Assembly: GCF_900129505.1 (NCBI RefSeq)
Contig: NZ_LT670818.1
Location: forward strand, 1,674,001-1,738,000
Source of the DNA: Bradyrhizobium erythrophlei
Lineage (GTDB): Bacteria; Pseudomonadota; Alphaproteobacteria; Rhizobiales; Xanthobacteraceae
Reading direction: 5' to 3'
Length of the DNA: 64,000 nucleotides
Shown here: positions 37,520 to 46,617 of the stretch, one piece after another
Layout of the letters: each line of letters starts with the position of its first letter
Position numbering within the stretch: the first letter of the stretch is position 1
Notes under the pieces: model-generated
Database searches by the model: none
Seen by the model: the letters and a program-made list of their open reading frames with translations, nothing else
What the model was told of the DNA's origin: nothing
Position numbers and translations under genes: made by a program

Positions 37520-39787
37520 ATGCGGAGCGCGTCGGGAGGCCCCCGCGTCTTGCTGAGACGGCTCCGCGAAACCATGGCGGAGAAGGTCTCAGCCCAGGAG
37601 CGATTGGACAAGATCGTGGTGCTGATCGCCGCCAACATGGTGGCGGAGGTCTGCTCGACCTATGTGCTGCGCGTCGACAACACGCTCGAGCTCTACGCCA
37701 CCGAAGGCCTCAACCGCGACGCCGTCCACCGTACCGTCCTGAGTTCCCATGAGGGCCTGGTCGGCCTGGTCGCGAGCGAGGCCAACCCGCTCAATCTGAG
37801 CGACGCGCAGAGCCACCCGGCGTTCTCGTTCCGCCCGGAAACCGGCGAAGAAATCTACCACTCCTTCCTCGGCGTGCCGATCCTGCGCGCCGGCAATACG
37901 CTCGGCGTGCTGGTGGTGCAGAACCGCGCCAAGCGCACCTATGTCGAGGAAGAGGTCGAGGCGCTGCAGACCACCGCCATGGTGCTGGCGGAGATGATCG
38001 CATCGGGGGAGCTTTCCGCCCTCGCCCAGCCCGGCGCCGAGCCCGCGGCGCGGCATTCGCTGCACAAGACCGGCGCCATCCTGTCCGACGGCATCGCGCT
38101 CGGCCATGTGGTGCTGCACGAACCCCGCGTCGTCATCACCAACTACATCGCCGAAGACCTGCCCAAGGAAATCAAGCGGCTCGATGCCGCGCTTACAAAA
38201 CTGCGCGCCGACCTCGACCGCATGCTGGAGCGCGGCGACGTCGCCGAGGGCGGCGAGCATCGCGACGTGCTGGAAGCCTACCGGATGTTCGCCAACGATC
38301 ACGGCTGGTCGCACAAGCTGCACGAGGCCGTCGCCACCGGCCTCACTGCGGAAGCCGCCGTCGAGCGCGTGCAGTCCGACACCCGCGCGCGCATGCTGCG
38401 CTCGACCGATCCTTATCTGCGCGACCGCCTGCACGACCTCGAAGATCTCGGCCACCGCCTGATGCGGCAGCTGGTCGGGCAGGATCATGCGCCCTCGCGC
38501 GAACAGCTGCCCGACAACGCCATCCTGATCGCGCGCGCGATGGGGCCCGCGGCGCTGCTCGACTATGATCGCAAGCGCCTGCGCGGGCTGGTGCTGGAGG
38601 AAGGCACCGCCAATTCCCACGTCTCGATCGTGGCGCGCGCGCTCGGCATCCCCGCGGTCGGCGAAATCGCGAACGCGCCGGGCATCGCCGATCCCGGCGA
38701 CGCCATCATCGTCGACGGCACTTCGGGGGAGATTTACGTGCGTCCGTCGGCGGAGATCGAATCGGCCTACGCGGAACGGGTGCGGTTCCGCGCCAGGCGG
38801 CAGGCGCAATATTCGGCGCTGCGCGACATGCCGTGCGTGACCAAGGACGGCCAAACGATCGAACTGATGATCAACGCCGGCCTCACCATCGACCTGCCGC
38901 ATATCGACGACACTGGCAGCGCCGGCATCGGACTGTTCCGCACCGAGCTGCAATTCATGGTCGGCCAGAGCCTGCCGCGCTCCAGCGATCAGCTCGCGCT
39001 GTACCGAACGGTGCTGGACGCCGCGGGCCCCAAGCCGGTGACGTTCCGCACCCTCGACATCGGCGGCGACAAGGCGCTGCCTTATATGGAGACCGTGATC
39101 GAGGAAAATCCCGCGCTGGGCTGGCGCGCGATCCGGCTCGGGCTCGACCGCCCCGGCCTGTTGCGCGGCCAGATCCGCGCCCTGCTGCGTGCCGGCGGCG
39201 GGCGTGCGCTCCGCATCATGTTCCCGATGATCACCGAAGTCTCCGAATTCGATGCCGCCAAGGCGATCGTCGAGCGCGAACTGACTTATCTTCGCCAGCA
39301 CGGCCACCCGCTGCCGGAGCGGATTGACGTCGGCACCATGGTGGAAGTGCCGGCTCTGCTCTATCAGCTCGACGAGCTCCTGAAGAAGGTCGATTTCGTT
39401 TCAGTCGGGTCCAACGACCTGTTCCAGTTCCTGTTCGCTGTCGACCGCGGCAATGCCAAGGTGTCCGAGCGGTTCGACACCATGTCGGCGCCGATCCTGC
39501 GGGCGTTGCGCGACATCGTGCGCAAGGCCAATGCGGCGAAGAAATCCGCCTCCCTGTGCGGCGAGATGGCCTCGAAGCCAATTGGCGCGCTGGCGCTGAT
39601 CGCGCTCGGCTACCGTTCGCTGTCGATGTCGGCGACCGGGCACGGGCCGGTCAAGGCGATGATCCTCGATCTCGACGCCAAGAAGGCCGAAGCGATGCTG
39701 ATGCCGCTGCTCGATGCGCCGTCCGGCAGCGTATCGATCCGGCAGAAGCTGACGGAGTTCGCCGAAGCCGAAGGGCTGTCCTTGTAG
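37520..39787 (+). CDS. ptsP: Phosphoenolpyruvate-protein phosphotransferase PtsP (enzyme I-Ntr)
   Basis: 755 residues from ATG at 37520, preceded by GGAGGAGG. N-terminal GAF domain (about 25-165) as in the nitrogen-related PTS, then the EI domains. Active-site His367 in GTANSHVSI; PEP-binding GGDKALPY, FPMITEVSE, GSNDLFQF and CGEMAS are present. It autophosphorylates from PEP and passes phosphate to NPr; in alphaproteobacteria it senses glutamine and affects nitrogen, potassium and PHB regulation. It is isolated from other pts genes here. Confidence 0.95.
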   Translation: MRSASGGPRVLLRRLRETMAEKVSAQERLDKIVVLIAANMVAEVCSTYVLRVDNTLELYATEGLNRDAVHRTVLSSHEGLVGLVASEANPLNLSDAQSHPAFSFRPETGEEIYHSFLGVPILRAGNTLGVLVVQNRAKRTYVEEEVEALQTTAMVLAEMIASGELSALAQPGAEPAARHSLHKTGAILSDGIALGHVVLHEPRVVITNYIAEDLPKEIKRLDAALTKLRADLDRMLERGDVAEGGEHRDVLEAYRMFANDHGWSHKLHEAVATGLTAEAAVERVQSDTRARMLRSTDPYLRDRLHDLEDLGHRLMRQLVGQDHAPSREQLPDNAILIARAMGPAALLDYDRKRLRGLVLEEGTANSHVSIVARALGIPAVGEIANAPGIADPGDAIIVDGTSGEIYVRPSAEIESAYAERVRFRARRQAQYSALRDMPCVTKDGQTIELMINAGLTIDLPHIDDTGSAGIGLFRTELQFMVGQSLPRSSDQLALYRTVLDAAGPKPVTFRTLDIGGDKALPYMETVIEENPALGWRAIRLGLDRPGLLRGQIRALLRAGGGRALRIMFPMITEVSEFDAAKAIVERELTYLRQHGHPLPERIDVGTMVEVPALLYQLDELLKKVDFVSVGSNDLFQFLFAVDRGNAKVSERFDTMSAPILRALRDIVRKANAAKKSASLCGEMASKPIGALALIALGYRSLSMSATGHGPVKAMILDLDAKKAEAMLMPLLDAPSGSVSIRQKLTEFAEAEGLSL

Positions 39788-39832
39788 CGAGGCTGTCGCC
39801 CGCGCAACGCCCCTCACGCATTTTATTGTTTG

Positions 39833-39881
39833 ACGCGCATTCCATACGCAACACCGGTATCCACTTTTGCTGAATGCGCGT
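39833..39881. repeat. Inverted repeat, AAGTGG-ACCGG type, before prfA
   Basis: Ten-base perfect arms ACGCGCATTC (39833-39842) and GAATGCGCGT (39872-39881). The centre reads on the minus strand AGCAAAAGTGG-ATACCGG, the core seen also at 47,581, 51,761 and 52,307. It ends 19 bases before the prfA start. Confidence 0.85.
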
Positions 39882-39899
39882 GTAATTCGAGACCTGACC

Positions 39900-40985
39900 A
39901 TGTCGATGCTCCCCGAAGCCAAACTTGATATCCTGCTCGCGCACCACGCCTCGCTCGAGGCGCAGCTGCTTGGCCAGGTGAATTCGGAAAGTTACGTGCG
40001 GATTACCCGGGAACTCGCCGAACTCAATCCGCTGATCGACGCCGTGAAGGCCTACCGCGCCACGGAGAAGGAAATCGCCGACACCCAGGCGCTGATATCG
40101 GATGCCGCGACCGATCCGGAGATGCGCGCCATGGCCGAGGCCGAACGCGAAACGCTTGCCGCCCGCAGCCTTGAGCTGGCGCAGCAGATCCGCGTGGCAC
40201 TGCTGCCCAAGGATGCCATGGACGACCGCAACGTCGTCCTGGAAATCCGCGCCGGCACCGGCGGCGACGAGGCCTCGCTGTTCGCCGGCGACCTGTTCCG
40301 GATGTATGAGCGGTTTGCAGGCTTGCAGGGCTGGAAGGTCGAGGTGATCTCCGCCAGCGAGGGCACCATGGGCGGCTACAAGGAAATCATCGCCGAGGTG
40401 AAAGGCCGCGGCGCCTTCGCCAAATTGAAGTTCGAGTCCGGCGTGCATCGCGTGCAGCGCGTGCCCGACACCGAGACGCAGGGCCGCATTCACACGTCAG
40501 CGGCGACGGTCGCGGTGCTGCCGGAAGTCGAGGACGTCGACGTCGATATCAAGCAGGACGACTTACGGATCGAGACCATGCGCGCGCAGGGCGCCGGCGG
40601 CCAGCACGTCAACAAGACCGAATCGGCGATCCGGATCACCCACATCCCGACCGGAATCGTGGTGATGATGCAGGACAGCCGCTCGCAACACAAGAACCGC
40701 GCCTCGGCGATGAACATCCTGCGCTCGCGCATCTACGACGCCGAACGCCAGCGCATCGATGCGGTGCGCTCCGCCGATCGCCGCGAGAAGGTCGGCTCCG
40801 GCGACCGAAGCGAGCGCATCCGCACCTATAATTTCCCGCAGGGCCGCGTCACCGATCACCGCATCAACCTGACGCTCTATAAATTGCCGCAGGTGATGGC
40901 CGGCGAAGCCCTGGGCGAACTGGTGGATGCGCTGACCACCGAACATCAGGCAGCCCAGCTCGCCGCCCAGGGCGCCGCGGCGTGA
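39900..40985 (+). CDS. prfA: Peptide chain release factor 1
   Basis: 361 residues from ATG at 39900 (MSMLPEAK). Recognises UAA/UAG. The stop-codon reading motif is in [14 protein letters not shown] (PxT form), and the catalytic GGQ is in [11 protein letters not shown]. The next gene, prmC, encodes its methylase, about 165 bases downstream. Confidence 0.97.
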   Translation: MSMLPEAKLDILLAHHASLEAQLLGQVNSESYVRITRELAELNPLIDAVKAYRATEKEIADTQALISDAATDPEMRAMAEAERETLAARSLELAQQIRVALLPKDAMDDRNVVLEIRAGTGGDEASLFAGDLFRMYERFAGLQGWKVEVISASEGTMGGYKEIIAEVKGRGAFAKLKFESGVHRVQRVPDTETQGRIHTSAATVAVLPEVEDVDVDIKQDDLRIETMRAQGAGGQHVNKTESAIRITHIPTGIVVMMQDSRSQHKNRASAMNILRSRIYDAERQRIDAVRSADRREKVGSGDRSERIRTYNFPQGRVTDHRINLTLYKLPQVMAGEALGELVDALTTEHQAAQLAAQGAAA

Positions 40986-41029
40986 GAACGTCGTCCCGGC
41001 TATCGCCGCGATTCCACAACATCCTCGCT

Positions 41030-41150
41030 GTCGTCCCTGCGAAGGCAGGGACCCATAACCGCAGGCCGTCGTTGTTGCCAGAGATATCAACACTTACCAC
41101 CCCCACTGAGAGGCCGCGGCGTATGGATCCCCGCTTTCGCGGGGACGACG
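41030..41150. repeat. Palindromic repeat, GTCGTCCC type, between prfA and prmC
   Basis: Arms at 41030-41057 and 41122-41150 are inverted imperfect copies of the 2944-3063 element; a further fragment lies at about 40,988. The right arm ends one base before the prmC ATG at 41152. Confidence 0.8.
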
Positions 41151-41151
41151 C

Positions 41152-42024
41152 ATGATCGGACAAACCGTCGATGCCGCACGGCGCACGCTGACGGCACGAT
41201 TCAAATCCGCACAAATCGATTCGGCCGAACTCGACGCACGAGTCCTCATCGGCGCGGTGCTCGGTCTCGACCTCACCGGCGTCATCGCGGCGGCGAATCG
41301 GTATCTCACCTCCGAGGAAGCGACGCGTCTTGAGGATTTCGCGCGCCGCCGCCTCGCGGGCGAGCCGGTCGCCCGCATGCTCGGAAGCAGGGAATTCTGG
41401 GGCCTGCCGCTCAAACTTTCGACCGCGACGCTGGTGCCGAGGCCCGACACCGAAACGGTGGTCGAACTGGCGCTGGACATGCAGCGCACCGCTCCGCGCG
41501 CAGATCGGCGCTGGCGCATCGCCGACATCGGCACCGGTTCGGGCGCGATCCTGCTGGCGCTGTTGTCCGAATTGGCGGACGCGTATGGCGTCGGCACCGA
41601 CATCAGCGAGGAGGCGTTACAAACAGCACACGGCAACGCCGTCGATCTGGGGCTGGCCGGTCGCGCCGGCTTCGTCGCCTGCGACTATGCGGCGGCGCTG
41701 TCCGGGCCATTCGACCTGATCGTCTCCAATCCGCCCTATATCCGCTCGGCGGAAATCGCCGGCCTCGCGACCGAGGTCCGCGTTCACGATCCGCGGGCTG
41801 CTCTTGATGGCGGCGCGGACGGGCTGGATGCCTATCGCGCCCTGATCCCGCAGGCGGCAAGGCTGCTTGCGCCCGAAGGCGCGCTGGTGGTGGAAGTGGG
41901 ACAGGGCCAGAGCGGCGACATTGAAGGCTTGATGACGGCTGCGGGGTTAATGCTTCCTGTGCCACCAAAAGCCGATCTGGGGGGCGTCCGCCGGGCGGTG
42001 GCCGGCCGGAAATTGCCCCCATAA
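41152..42024 (+). CDS. prmC: Release factor glutamine methyltransferase PrmC
   Basis: 290 residues. Methylates the glutamine of the GGQ motif in RF1 and RF2. SAM loop DIGTGSGAILL and the catalytic SNPPYI are clear. Its ATG lies immediately after a repeat arm, so the sequence upstream of the start (GCGGGGACGACGC) is repeat-derived; only GGGGAC is Shine-Dalgarno-like. Confidence 0.95.
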   Translation: MIGQTVDAARRTLTARFKSAQIDSAELDARVLIGAVLGLDLTGVIAAANRYLTSEEATRLEDFARRRLAGEPVARMLGSREFWGLPLKLSTATLVPRPDTETVVELALDMQRTAPRADRRWRIADIGTGSGAILLALLSELADAYGVGTDISEEALQTAHGNAVDLGLAGRAGFVACDYAAALSGPFDLIVSNPPYIRSAEIAGLATEVRVHDPRAALDGGADGLDAYRALIPQAARLLAPEGALVVEVGQGQSGDIEGLMTAAGLMLPVPPKADLGGVRRAVAGRKLPP

Positions 42025-42134
42025 AGCCCGATTGGAGAGCGAAAAAACCACTTGGAATATTCCCCGGGAGCGACTACCTTCCGCTTACAACATCGGTCCA
42101 GGGTTGCTGGCCCCGTAGGTACCCCCTAGGCTAT
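42025..42134. promoter_or_regulatory. Promoter-like region of the DUF4167 leader
   Basis: First part of a 554-base gap. Holds the perfect palindrome GGAATATTCC (42054-42063) and a possible promoter TTGCTG, 17 bases, TAGGCT ending near 42,132, which would start a transcript at about 42,140. Confidence 0.35.
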
Positions 42135-42266
42135 ATGGGTGTAGACAATACGGGTGGAGGCCAGAGTTCTCAAAGCGAGAGCCCGCCCCGGGTGAAAGGT
42201 TCCAAAACGCAGGTCTACCCGAGCGCGATGGCTTTAAGAGCTGCGCTGCTTGCGACCGCAAAGCGA
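42135..42266 (+). ncRNA. Candidate structured RNA or 5' leader upstream of DUF4167 gene
   Basis: Several stems can be drawn by eye: GTAGAC/GTCTAC (42141-42146 / 42213-42218) closing an inner stem GGGTGG/CCGCCC (42152-42157 / 42183-42188, one G-U) and a hairpin GTTCTC/GAGAGC (42166-42171 / 42177-42182, one G-U); then AGCGC/GCGCT (42222-42226 / 42243-42247) and a hairpin with loop GACC (TTGC/GCAA, 42250-42253 / 42258-42261). I cannot match it to a known RNA from memory. It is not SRP RNA, tmRNA or RNase P RNA by their hallmark sequences. Confidence 0.35.
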
Positions 42267-42493
42267 ACGAAAGCCTGATATTGCGCTTGAAAACTCACGC
42301 GAGAAACCTGTGCTCGTTTTGGCGGGCGGAATGACTTGATGCAGCTGGCGGTATCCGCTGGACTGTTGGGGAACGCGTCTTTGTTGACCGCGGGTTACGG
42401 CAAAATCTGTGTGGAATCGAACTGCACGGCGATTCGGTGTGCATGAGGCGTACCGCTTGCGAGCAGGACGACTGTGACAACGGCGATCCAAGG

Positions 42494-42541
42494 TTTATCA
42501 CTCTTTATCACTCAAGGCTCATCACTCAGGACTAATCACTC
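42494..42541 (+). repeat. Four ATCACTC motifs before the DUF4167 start
   Basis: ATCACTC at 42497, 42507, 42521 and 42535 (starts), spaced 10, 14 and 14 bases. The first two are part of a perfect tandem of TTTATCACTC. They lie about 40-80 bases upstream of the start codon, inside the presumed leader. Confidence 0.7.
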
Positions 42542-42578
42542 ACGGCTTATAACTTCAGGGCTGGAATAAAGGCGAGAC

Positions 42579-43322
42579 ATGAGAAACGGTCAGAACAACA
42601 AGCGGATGCGTAACCGGAACAACAATAACAACAGCAATCGAAACGACGGCAACCGGCGCGGCCAGAATCCGATGACCCGGGTATTCGAGTCCAACGGGCC
42701 CGACATCAAGATCCGCGGCACCGCGTCCCATGTTGCGGAAAAATATGTGCAGCTGGCGCGCGATGCGCGTTCCTCCGGCGATCCGGTCGCAGCCGAAAAC
42801 TACTATCAGCATGCCGAACATTATTTCCGCCTGATTGCCGCAGCCCAGGAGCAGTTCCGCCAGAACCAGCCGCAGCCGCGCACCGACAATGAGATGGTCT
42901 CGGAGGACGGCGACGACGAGGGCGAGAGCTTTTCGCATTTCGGGCAAGAGCCCGGCTTCGTCCCGGTGCAGCCGCAGCCGTTCGTGCCGCGGGACAACAA
43001 TCCTCCGCGCGAGCACCAGCGCGACGGCCAACCCTACCAGCCGCGCGACCAGCAACAGCAACAGCCGCGCGAGCATCGTCCGCAGCCGCAGTTTCAACCG
43101 CAGCCCCAGCCGCAACCGGTGATCCCGGACAACGCCAGCGTCGACCGCCTGCCGTCGTTCATCACCGGACCGCAGCCGCAGATCAGCGGTGGCCCGGGCT
43201 TCGAAGGCGGCGAACGAGAGCGTTTCCCCCGCCGCCGTCGCCGGCCGCACGGCCCGCGTCCCGACGGCTTGGCCGCGCCCGCGGCGGCACCGGGCGACGA
43301 TTTCAATCCAGGGAACGAGTAA
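42579..43322 (+). CDS. DUF4167 domain-containing protein
   Basis: 247 residues. The N-terminal 30 residues are Asn/Arg-rich (MRNGQNNKRMRNRNNNNNS), likely an RNA- or ribosome-contacting tail. The DUF4167 core (about 30-90) contains FESNGPDIKIRG, SHVAEKYVQLARDA and YYQHAEHYFRLI. Then follows an acidic patch and a long Gln/Pro-rich low-complexity region, ending in an Arg-rich segment (RFPRRRRRPHG). Function is undescribed as far as I know. A very long leader and the location after prfA-prmC are compatible with a role in translation, which is inference. Confidence 0.9.
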   Translation: MRNGQNNKRMRNRNNNNNSNRNDGNRRGQNPMTRVFESNGPDIKIRGTASHVAEKYVQLARDARSSGDPVAAENYYQHAEHYFRLIAAAQEQFRQNQPQPRTDNEMVSEDGDDEGESFSHFGQEPGFVPVQPQPFVPRDNNPPREHQRDGQPYQPRDQQQQQPREHRPQPQFQPQPQPQPVIPDNASVDRLPSFITGPQPQISGGPGFEGGERERFPRRRRRPHGPRPDGLAAPAAAPGDDFNPGNE

Positions 43323-43340
43323 GCCGGCGCAGCTTCGATA

Positions 43341-43464
43341 GGGTGGGCAAAGCCAACGGGTCGCGCAAATGCTGGCCCGATGACAAGCTGCGTGTGCCCG
43401 TGAGCTGATTTGACGGCAATCGGCGAAGGTGGTGGGCACGGCGCGAGAGCGCCTTTGCCCGCCC
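43341..43464. repeat. Inverted repeat, GGGTGGGCAAAG type
   Basis: Arms GGGTGGGCAAAG (43341-43352) and CTTTGCCCGCCC (43453-43464), 11 of 12 paired. Lies in the 152-base gap between the convergent DUF4167 and methyltransferase genes. I recall this as a frequent Bradyrhizobium intergenic element. Confidence 0.75.
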
Positions 43465-43474
43465 AGCCTACCAG

Positions 43475-44224
43475 TTACGTACCATCGTTCCGCCGCTGCA
43501 GCGACGAGGGCACCAGCACCGGCTCGAGCGCCGGAATGAGCCGTGTGCGCTCGCGGTGCGCCGGGATCGCGCGGTAGACCTGCTTGGTCGCTTCCACGAT
43601 ATGAACGCCGGCGAAAGGCAGCGACAGCGCCGCGCCGACCCGCTCCCACGCCATCGCCGAGCGCAGGAACCAGCCGCCGGGCACCGGCGGCACGAACAAT
43701 GCCTCGCCCCACCCGGTCGGCGTGAACCACGTCTGCCGCAGCAATTGCGTGATCTGCGAGCGCGAATAGGGCCGGCCATGACCGAACGGCGTGGCGTCGG
43801 AGCGCGTCCATACTCCGCGCCGGTTTGGGATCACCGCCATCATGCGCCCCGAGGGCGCCAGCACACGCCATACCTCGCGCAACAGCCCTTCCGGATCGTC
43901 GGACATCTCCAGCGCATGAACCAGCAGGATGCGGTCGACGGCGGCATCCGGCAGCGGCAGCGAGAATTCATCGACCAGGGCGGCGAGCGTGGGCCGCGCC
44001 GTCGGCCATTTCAGCACGCCCTGCGCCGCCGGCATGAAGGCGATGCAGCGCTCTGAGTCCTCGCGAAACAGGCCGAGATAGGGCGTGGGATAACCGATGC
44101 CGAGCACGCGCTGGCCCTGCGCATCCGGCCAGCGCGCATGAATGCCGCGATTGATCAGCCGCCGCGCCACGATGCCGAGGCGCTGCGAATAGAAATCGCG
44201 GAGGTCGATGACATCGATGATCAT
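43475..44224 (-). CDS. Class I SAM-dependent methyltransferase
   Basis: 249 residues. A methyltransferase-11-like region has LGIGYPTPYLGL in place of the usual glycine-rich loop, then DRILLVHALEMSDDPEGLLREVWRVLAPSGRMM in pieces. The C-terminal third is Arg/Pro-rich and family-specific. Target unknown. It is divergent from gloB, 133 bases away, a pairing I recall in Rhizobiales. Confidence 0.82.
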   Translation of the reverse strand: MIIDVIDLRDFYSQRLGIVARRLINRGIHARWPDAQGQRVLGIGYPTPYLGLFREDSERCIAFMPAAQGVLKWPTARPTLAALVDEFSLPLPDAAVDRILLVHALEMSDDPEGLLREVWRVLAPSGRMMAVIPNRRGVWTRSDATPFGHGRPYSRSQITQLLRQTWFTPTGWGEALFVPPVPGGWFLRSAMAWERVGAALSLPFAGVHIVEATKQVYRAIPAHRERTRLIPALEPVLVPSSLQRRNDGT

Positions 44225-44357
44225 GAAGCTAATGTAACACGCCGCCGCACCGCCGGGGGCCGCGAATATTGCATTGCCGTTGGAGCGTTAACGCCATATT
44301 TCATGCCTATAAGGGGCCTGACCGGCGTCACCGCCTCACTCAATCGACGGAGATATC

Positions 44358-45125
44358 ATGGCTGCCGAGATCCGCCTGTTCCCCTGCCTCACCGACAATT
44401 TCGGCTATCTGATTCACGATCCCGAGACCAAGGCGACCGCGTCGGTCGATGCGCCGGAAGCAGCCCCCATCGTCAAGGCGCTGGAGCGCGAAGGCTGGAC
44501 CCTGACCGATATTCTCATCACCCATCATCACCACGATCATGTCGGCGGCGTCGCCGAGCTGAAGCAGAGATATGGCTGCCGGGTGGTCGCCCCGCACGAC
44601 AAGTCCACCGGAATCGCCAATGTCGATTTGCGCGTCGGCCAGGGCGACGTGGTGAAGGTGGGCGATCTTTTGGGCCGCGTGCTGGAAACCCCGGGCCACA
44701 CCCTCGACCACGTCAGCTATGTCTTCGACAACGACAAGGCGCTGTTCGCCGCCGACACGCTGTTCTCGATCGGTTGCGGACGGGTGTTCGAGGGCAATTA
44801 TCCGATGATGTGGGATTCGCTGCTCAAGCTGCGGGCGCTGCCGGACGATTTCAAGCTTTATTGCGGGCACGAATACACTGCCGCCAACATCAAATTCGCG
44901 CTCACCGTCGAACCGGACAATCCGACGCTGAAGGCCCGAGCCGAAGAGGTGACGCGGCTGCGCGCGGCGAACAAGCCGACAATCCCCACCTTGCTTGGCG
45001 AGGAAAAAAAGGCAAACGTATTCCTGCGCGCCGACGAGCCGTCGGTGGCGGCTGGCGTGAGGATGAAGGGCCGCGATGCCGCCGAGGTGTTCGGCGAACT
45101 GCGCGAACGCAAGAACAAGTCCTGA
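44358..45125 (+). CDS. gloB: Hydroxyacylglutathione hydrolase (glyoxalase II)
   Basis: 255 residues. Metallo-beta-lactamase fold with THHHHDH at 55-61 binding two metals, ETPGHTLDHVSY, and GHEYTAANIKFA. Hydrolyses S-lactoylglutathione to lactate and glutathione in methylglyoxal detoxification. A cupin gene follows 13 bases later. Confidence 0.95.
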   Translation: MAAEIRLFPCLTDNFGYLIHDPETKATASVDAPEAAPIVKALEREGWTLTDILITHHHHDHVGGVAELKQRYGCRVVAPHDKSTGIANVDLRVGQGDVVKVGDLLGRVLETPGHTLDHVSYVFDNDKALFAADTLFSIGCGRVFEGNYPMMWDSLLKLRALPDDFKLYCGHEYTAANIKFALTVEPDNPTLKARAEEVTRLRAANKPTIPTLLGEEKKANVFLRADEPSVAAGVRMKGRDAAEVFGELRERKNKS

Positions 45126-45138
45126 TGGATCAAGCCGG

Positions 45139-45576
45139 ATGGGCGCGATGCCGACTGCTGCAGAGATCATTGCCCGACTCGAATTGAAGCCGCATCCGGA
45201 GGGCGGGCATTACCGCGAGACCTTTCGCGACAAGCGCGTCGACGCCAACAGACGTTCCTTTTCCACCGTGATCTACTTCCTGCTGGCGCGCGGCGAGCGT
45301 TCGCAGTGGCATCGCATCGACGCCGTGGAGGTCTGGCATTATTACGCGGGAAGCGCCCTGACCTTGCGAATTGCCCATGATGACTGCACGCAGCACACGG
45401 TAAGGCTCGGACCCGACGTTACCGGAGGCGAGCGACCGCAAGCGATCGTACCGGCGCAGGCATGGCAGACCGCCGAAACCGGCGGCGACTGGACGCTGGT
45501 TGGCTGCACCGTCGCGCCAGGATTTGAATTCGCAGGCTTCGAGCTGGCGCCGGCAGGCTGGTGCCCTCCCGGCTGA
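45139..45576 (+). CDS. Cupin domain protein, DUF985 type
   Basis: 145 residues from ATG at 45139; ATG at 45148 is also possible. It opens with AEIIARLELKPHPEGGHYRETFR, here recognised as the DUF985/YML079-like start, followed by QWHRIDAVEVWHYYAG and a C-terminal VAPGFEFAGFELA. Small beta-barrel whose ligand is unknown. Probably cotranscribed with gloB. Confidence 0.88.
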   Translation: MGAMPTAAEIIARLELKPHPEGGHYRETFRDKRVDANRRSFSTVIYFLLARGERSQWHRIDAVEVWHYYAGSALTLRIAHDDCTQHTVRLGPDVTGGERPQAIVPAQAWQTAETGGDWTLVGCTVAPGFEFAGFELAPAGWCPPG

Positions 45577-45685
45577 ACAGGCACGATCGGAAATCGGGTG
45601 GGTCGCAGTTTTACGGCTTCACGCCTGAAAAGCTGCAGCGCTCCGAGCTCGGTCAGATTCCAGAGACACTATATAAATATAAGCC

Positions 45686-46576
45686 TCAGGGCTGGCGACC
45701 GGCCGCATAACGTCGCCTAAACATATCCCGCGCCGCGATCAGGCCGCCGCCGGCGATCAGCACGGCGGCGAGGGCGATATTCGCGCTCGGCTGGGCAAAG
45801 CCGGCCAGGATCAGAAACGATGTCGAGAGCAGCGGCGTCGCGTAGGACGCGGCCCCGAGCACGCGGATGTCGCCGCGCTTCATGCCGACATCCCAGGCAT
45901 AGAATGCGGCGCCGACGGGGCCGACACCGAGCGCCGCGACCGACAGCCATTGCGTCATCGTGTCGGGCCATACCGTCTCCTCGACCAGCCCATGCACCAA
46001 GGCCGCCAATAGCGCGGTCGCCGCGCAAAAGCCCGCCACCGCATCGGTCGGCACTGCCTTGAGCTTGCGCGACATCACCGAATAGGCCGCCCATACGAAG
46101 GCCGCGACGAATGCTGCGGCCAGTCCCGGCACCTGGCCGGGCGCAAAGCCGCTGAGACTGTTGCCGGCAAAGAGCAGCACCGTGCCGGCAAGGCCGAGCA
46201 GCGCGCCGATGATGTGATGCGGCGCCAGCCGCTCGCCCGGCAACAGCGACGAGAACAGCACGATCAACAGCGGCCAGAGATAATTCAGCAGGCCGGCTTC
46301 AGCCGGCGGCGCGAAGCGCAGCGCGAGAAAGTACAGCGCGTGATAGCCGAACAAACCGCCGACCCCGACGACCCACGCCAGCGGCTGCTGGCGCAGCGCT
46401 CGGATGGCATCCGGCCGCCCGATCCAGGTCAGGCAACCGACTACCGCGCCGATCGCGAATGTCATCGCCGCGAGCTGAAAGGCGGGAATCTTGCCGGTTG
46501 CCACCGTCAACGCCGACAGCAGCGACCACATCAGGATCGCGGTCAGTCCGATCAGGGTGGCGGTGCGGGAGGTCAT
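45686..46576 (-). CDS. DMT family transporter, aromatic amino acid exporter-like
   Basis: 296 residues from ATG at 46576 (MTSRTATLIGLTA); two EamA domains, about ten helices. Segments ALRFAPPAEAGLLNYLWPL and GAALLGLAGTVLL-like recall YddG exporters, but the substrate is inferred only. In-frame sequence upstream is a translated repeat, so it was excluded. Confidence 0.85.
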   Translation of the reverse strand: MTSRTATLIGLTAILMWSLLSALTVATGKIPAFQLAAMTFAIGAVVGCLTWIGRPDAIRALRQQPLAWVVGVGGLFGYHALYFLALRFAPPAEAGLLNYLWPLLIVLFSSLLPGERLAPHHIIGALLGLAGTVLLFAGNSLSGFAPGQVPGLAAAFVAAFVWAAYSVMSRKLKAVPTDAVAGFCAATALLAALVHGLVEETVWPDTMTQWLSVAALGVGPVGAAFYAWDVGMKRGDIRVLGAASYATPLLSTSFLILAGFAQPSANIALAAVLIAGGGLIAARDMFRRRYAAGRQP

Positions 46577-46617
46577 TGCGTTTGGCAAGTGTGCGGGAGC
46601 CAGGTCGAAGCACGTTC

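Noticed and set aside
37589..39307. Long minus-strand reading frame (572 codons) opposite ptsP
   Set aside because: Composition is Ala/Arg/Gly/His-rich as expected of antisense frames in GC-rich genes; ptsP on the other strand has clear motifs.
42234..42501. Minus-strand frames in the DUF4167 leader
   Set aside because: No Shine-Dalgarno site, no family, and they overlap the predicted hairpins.
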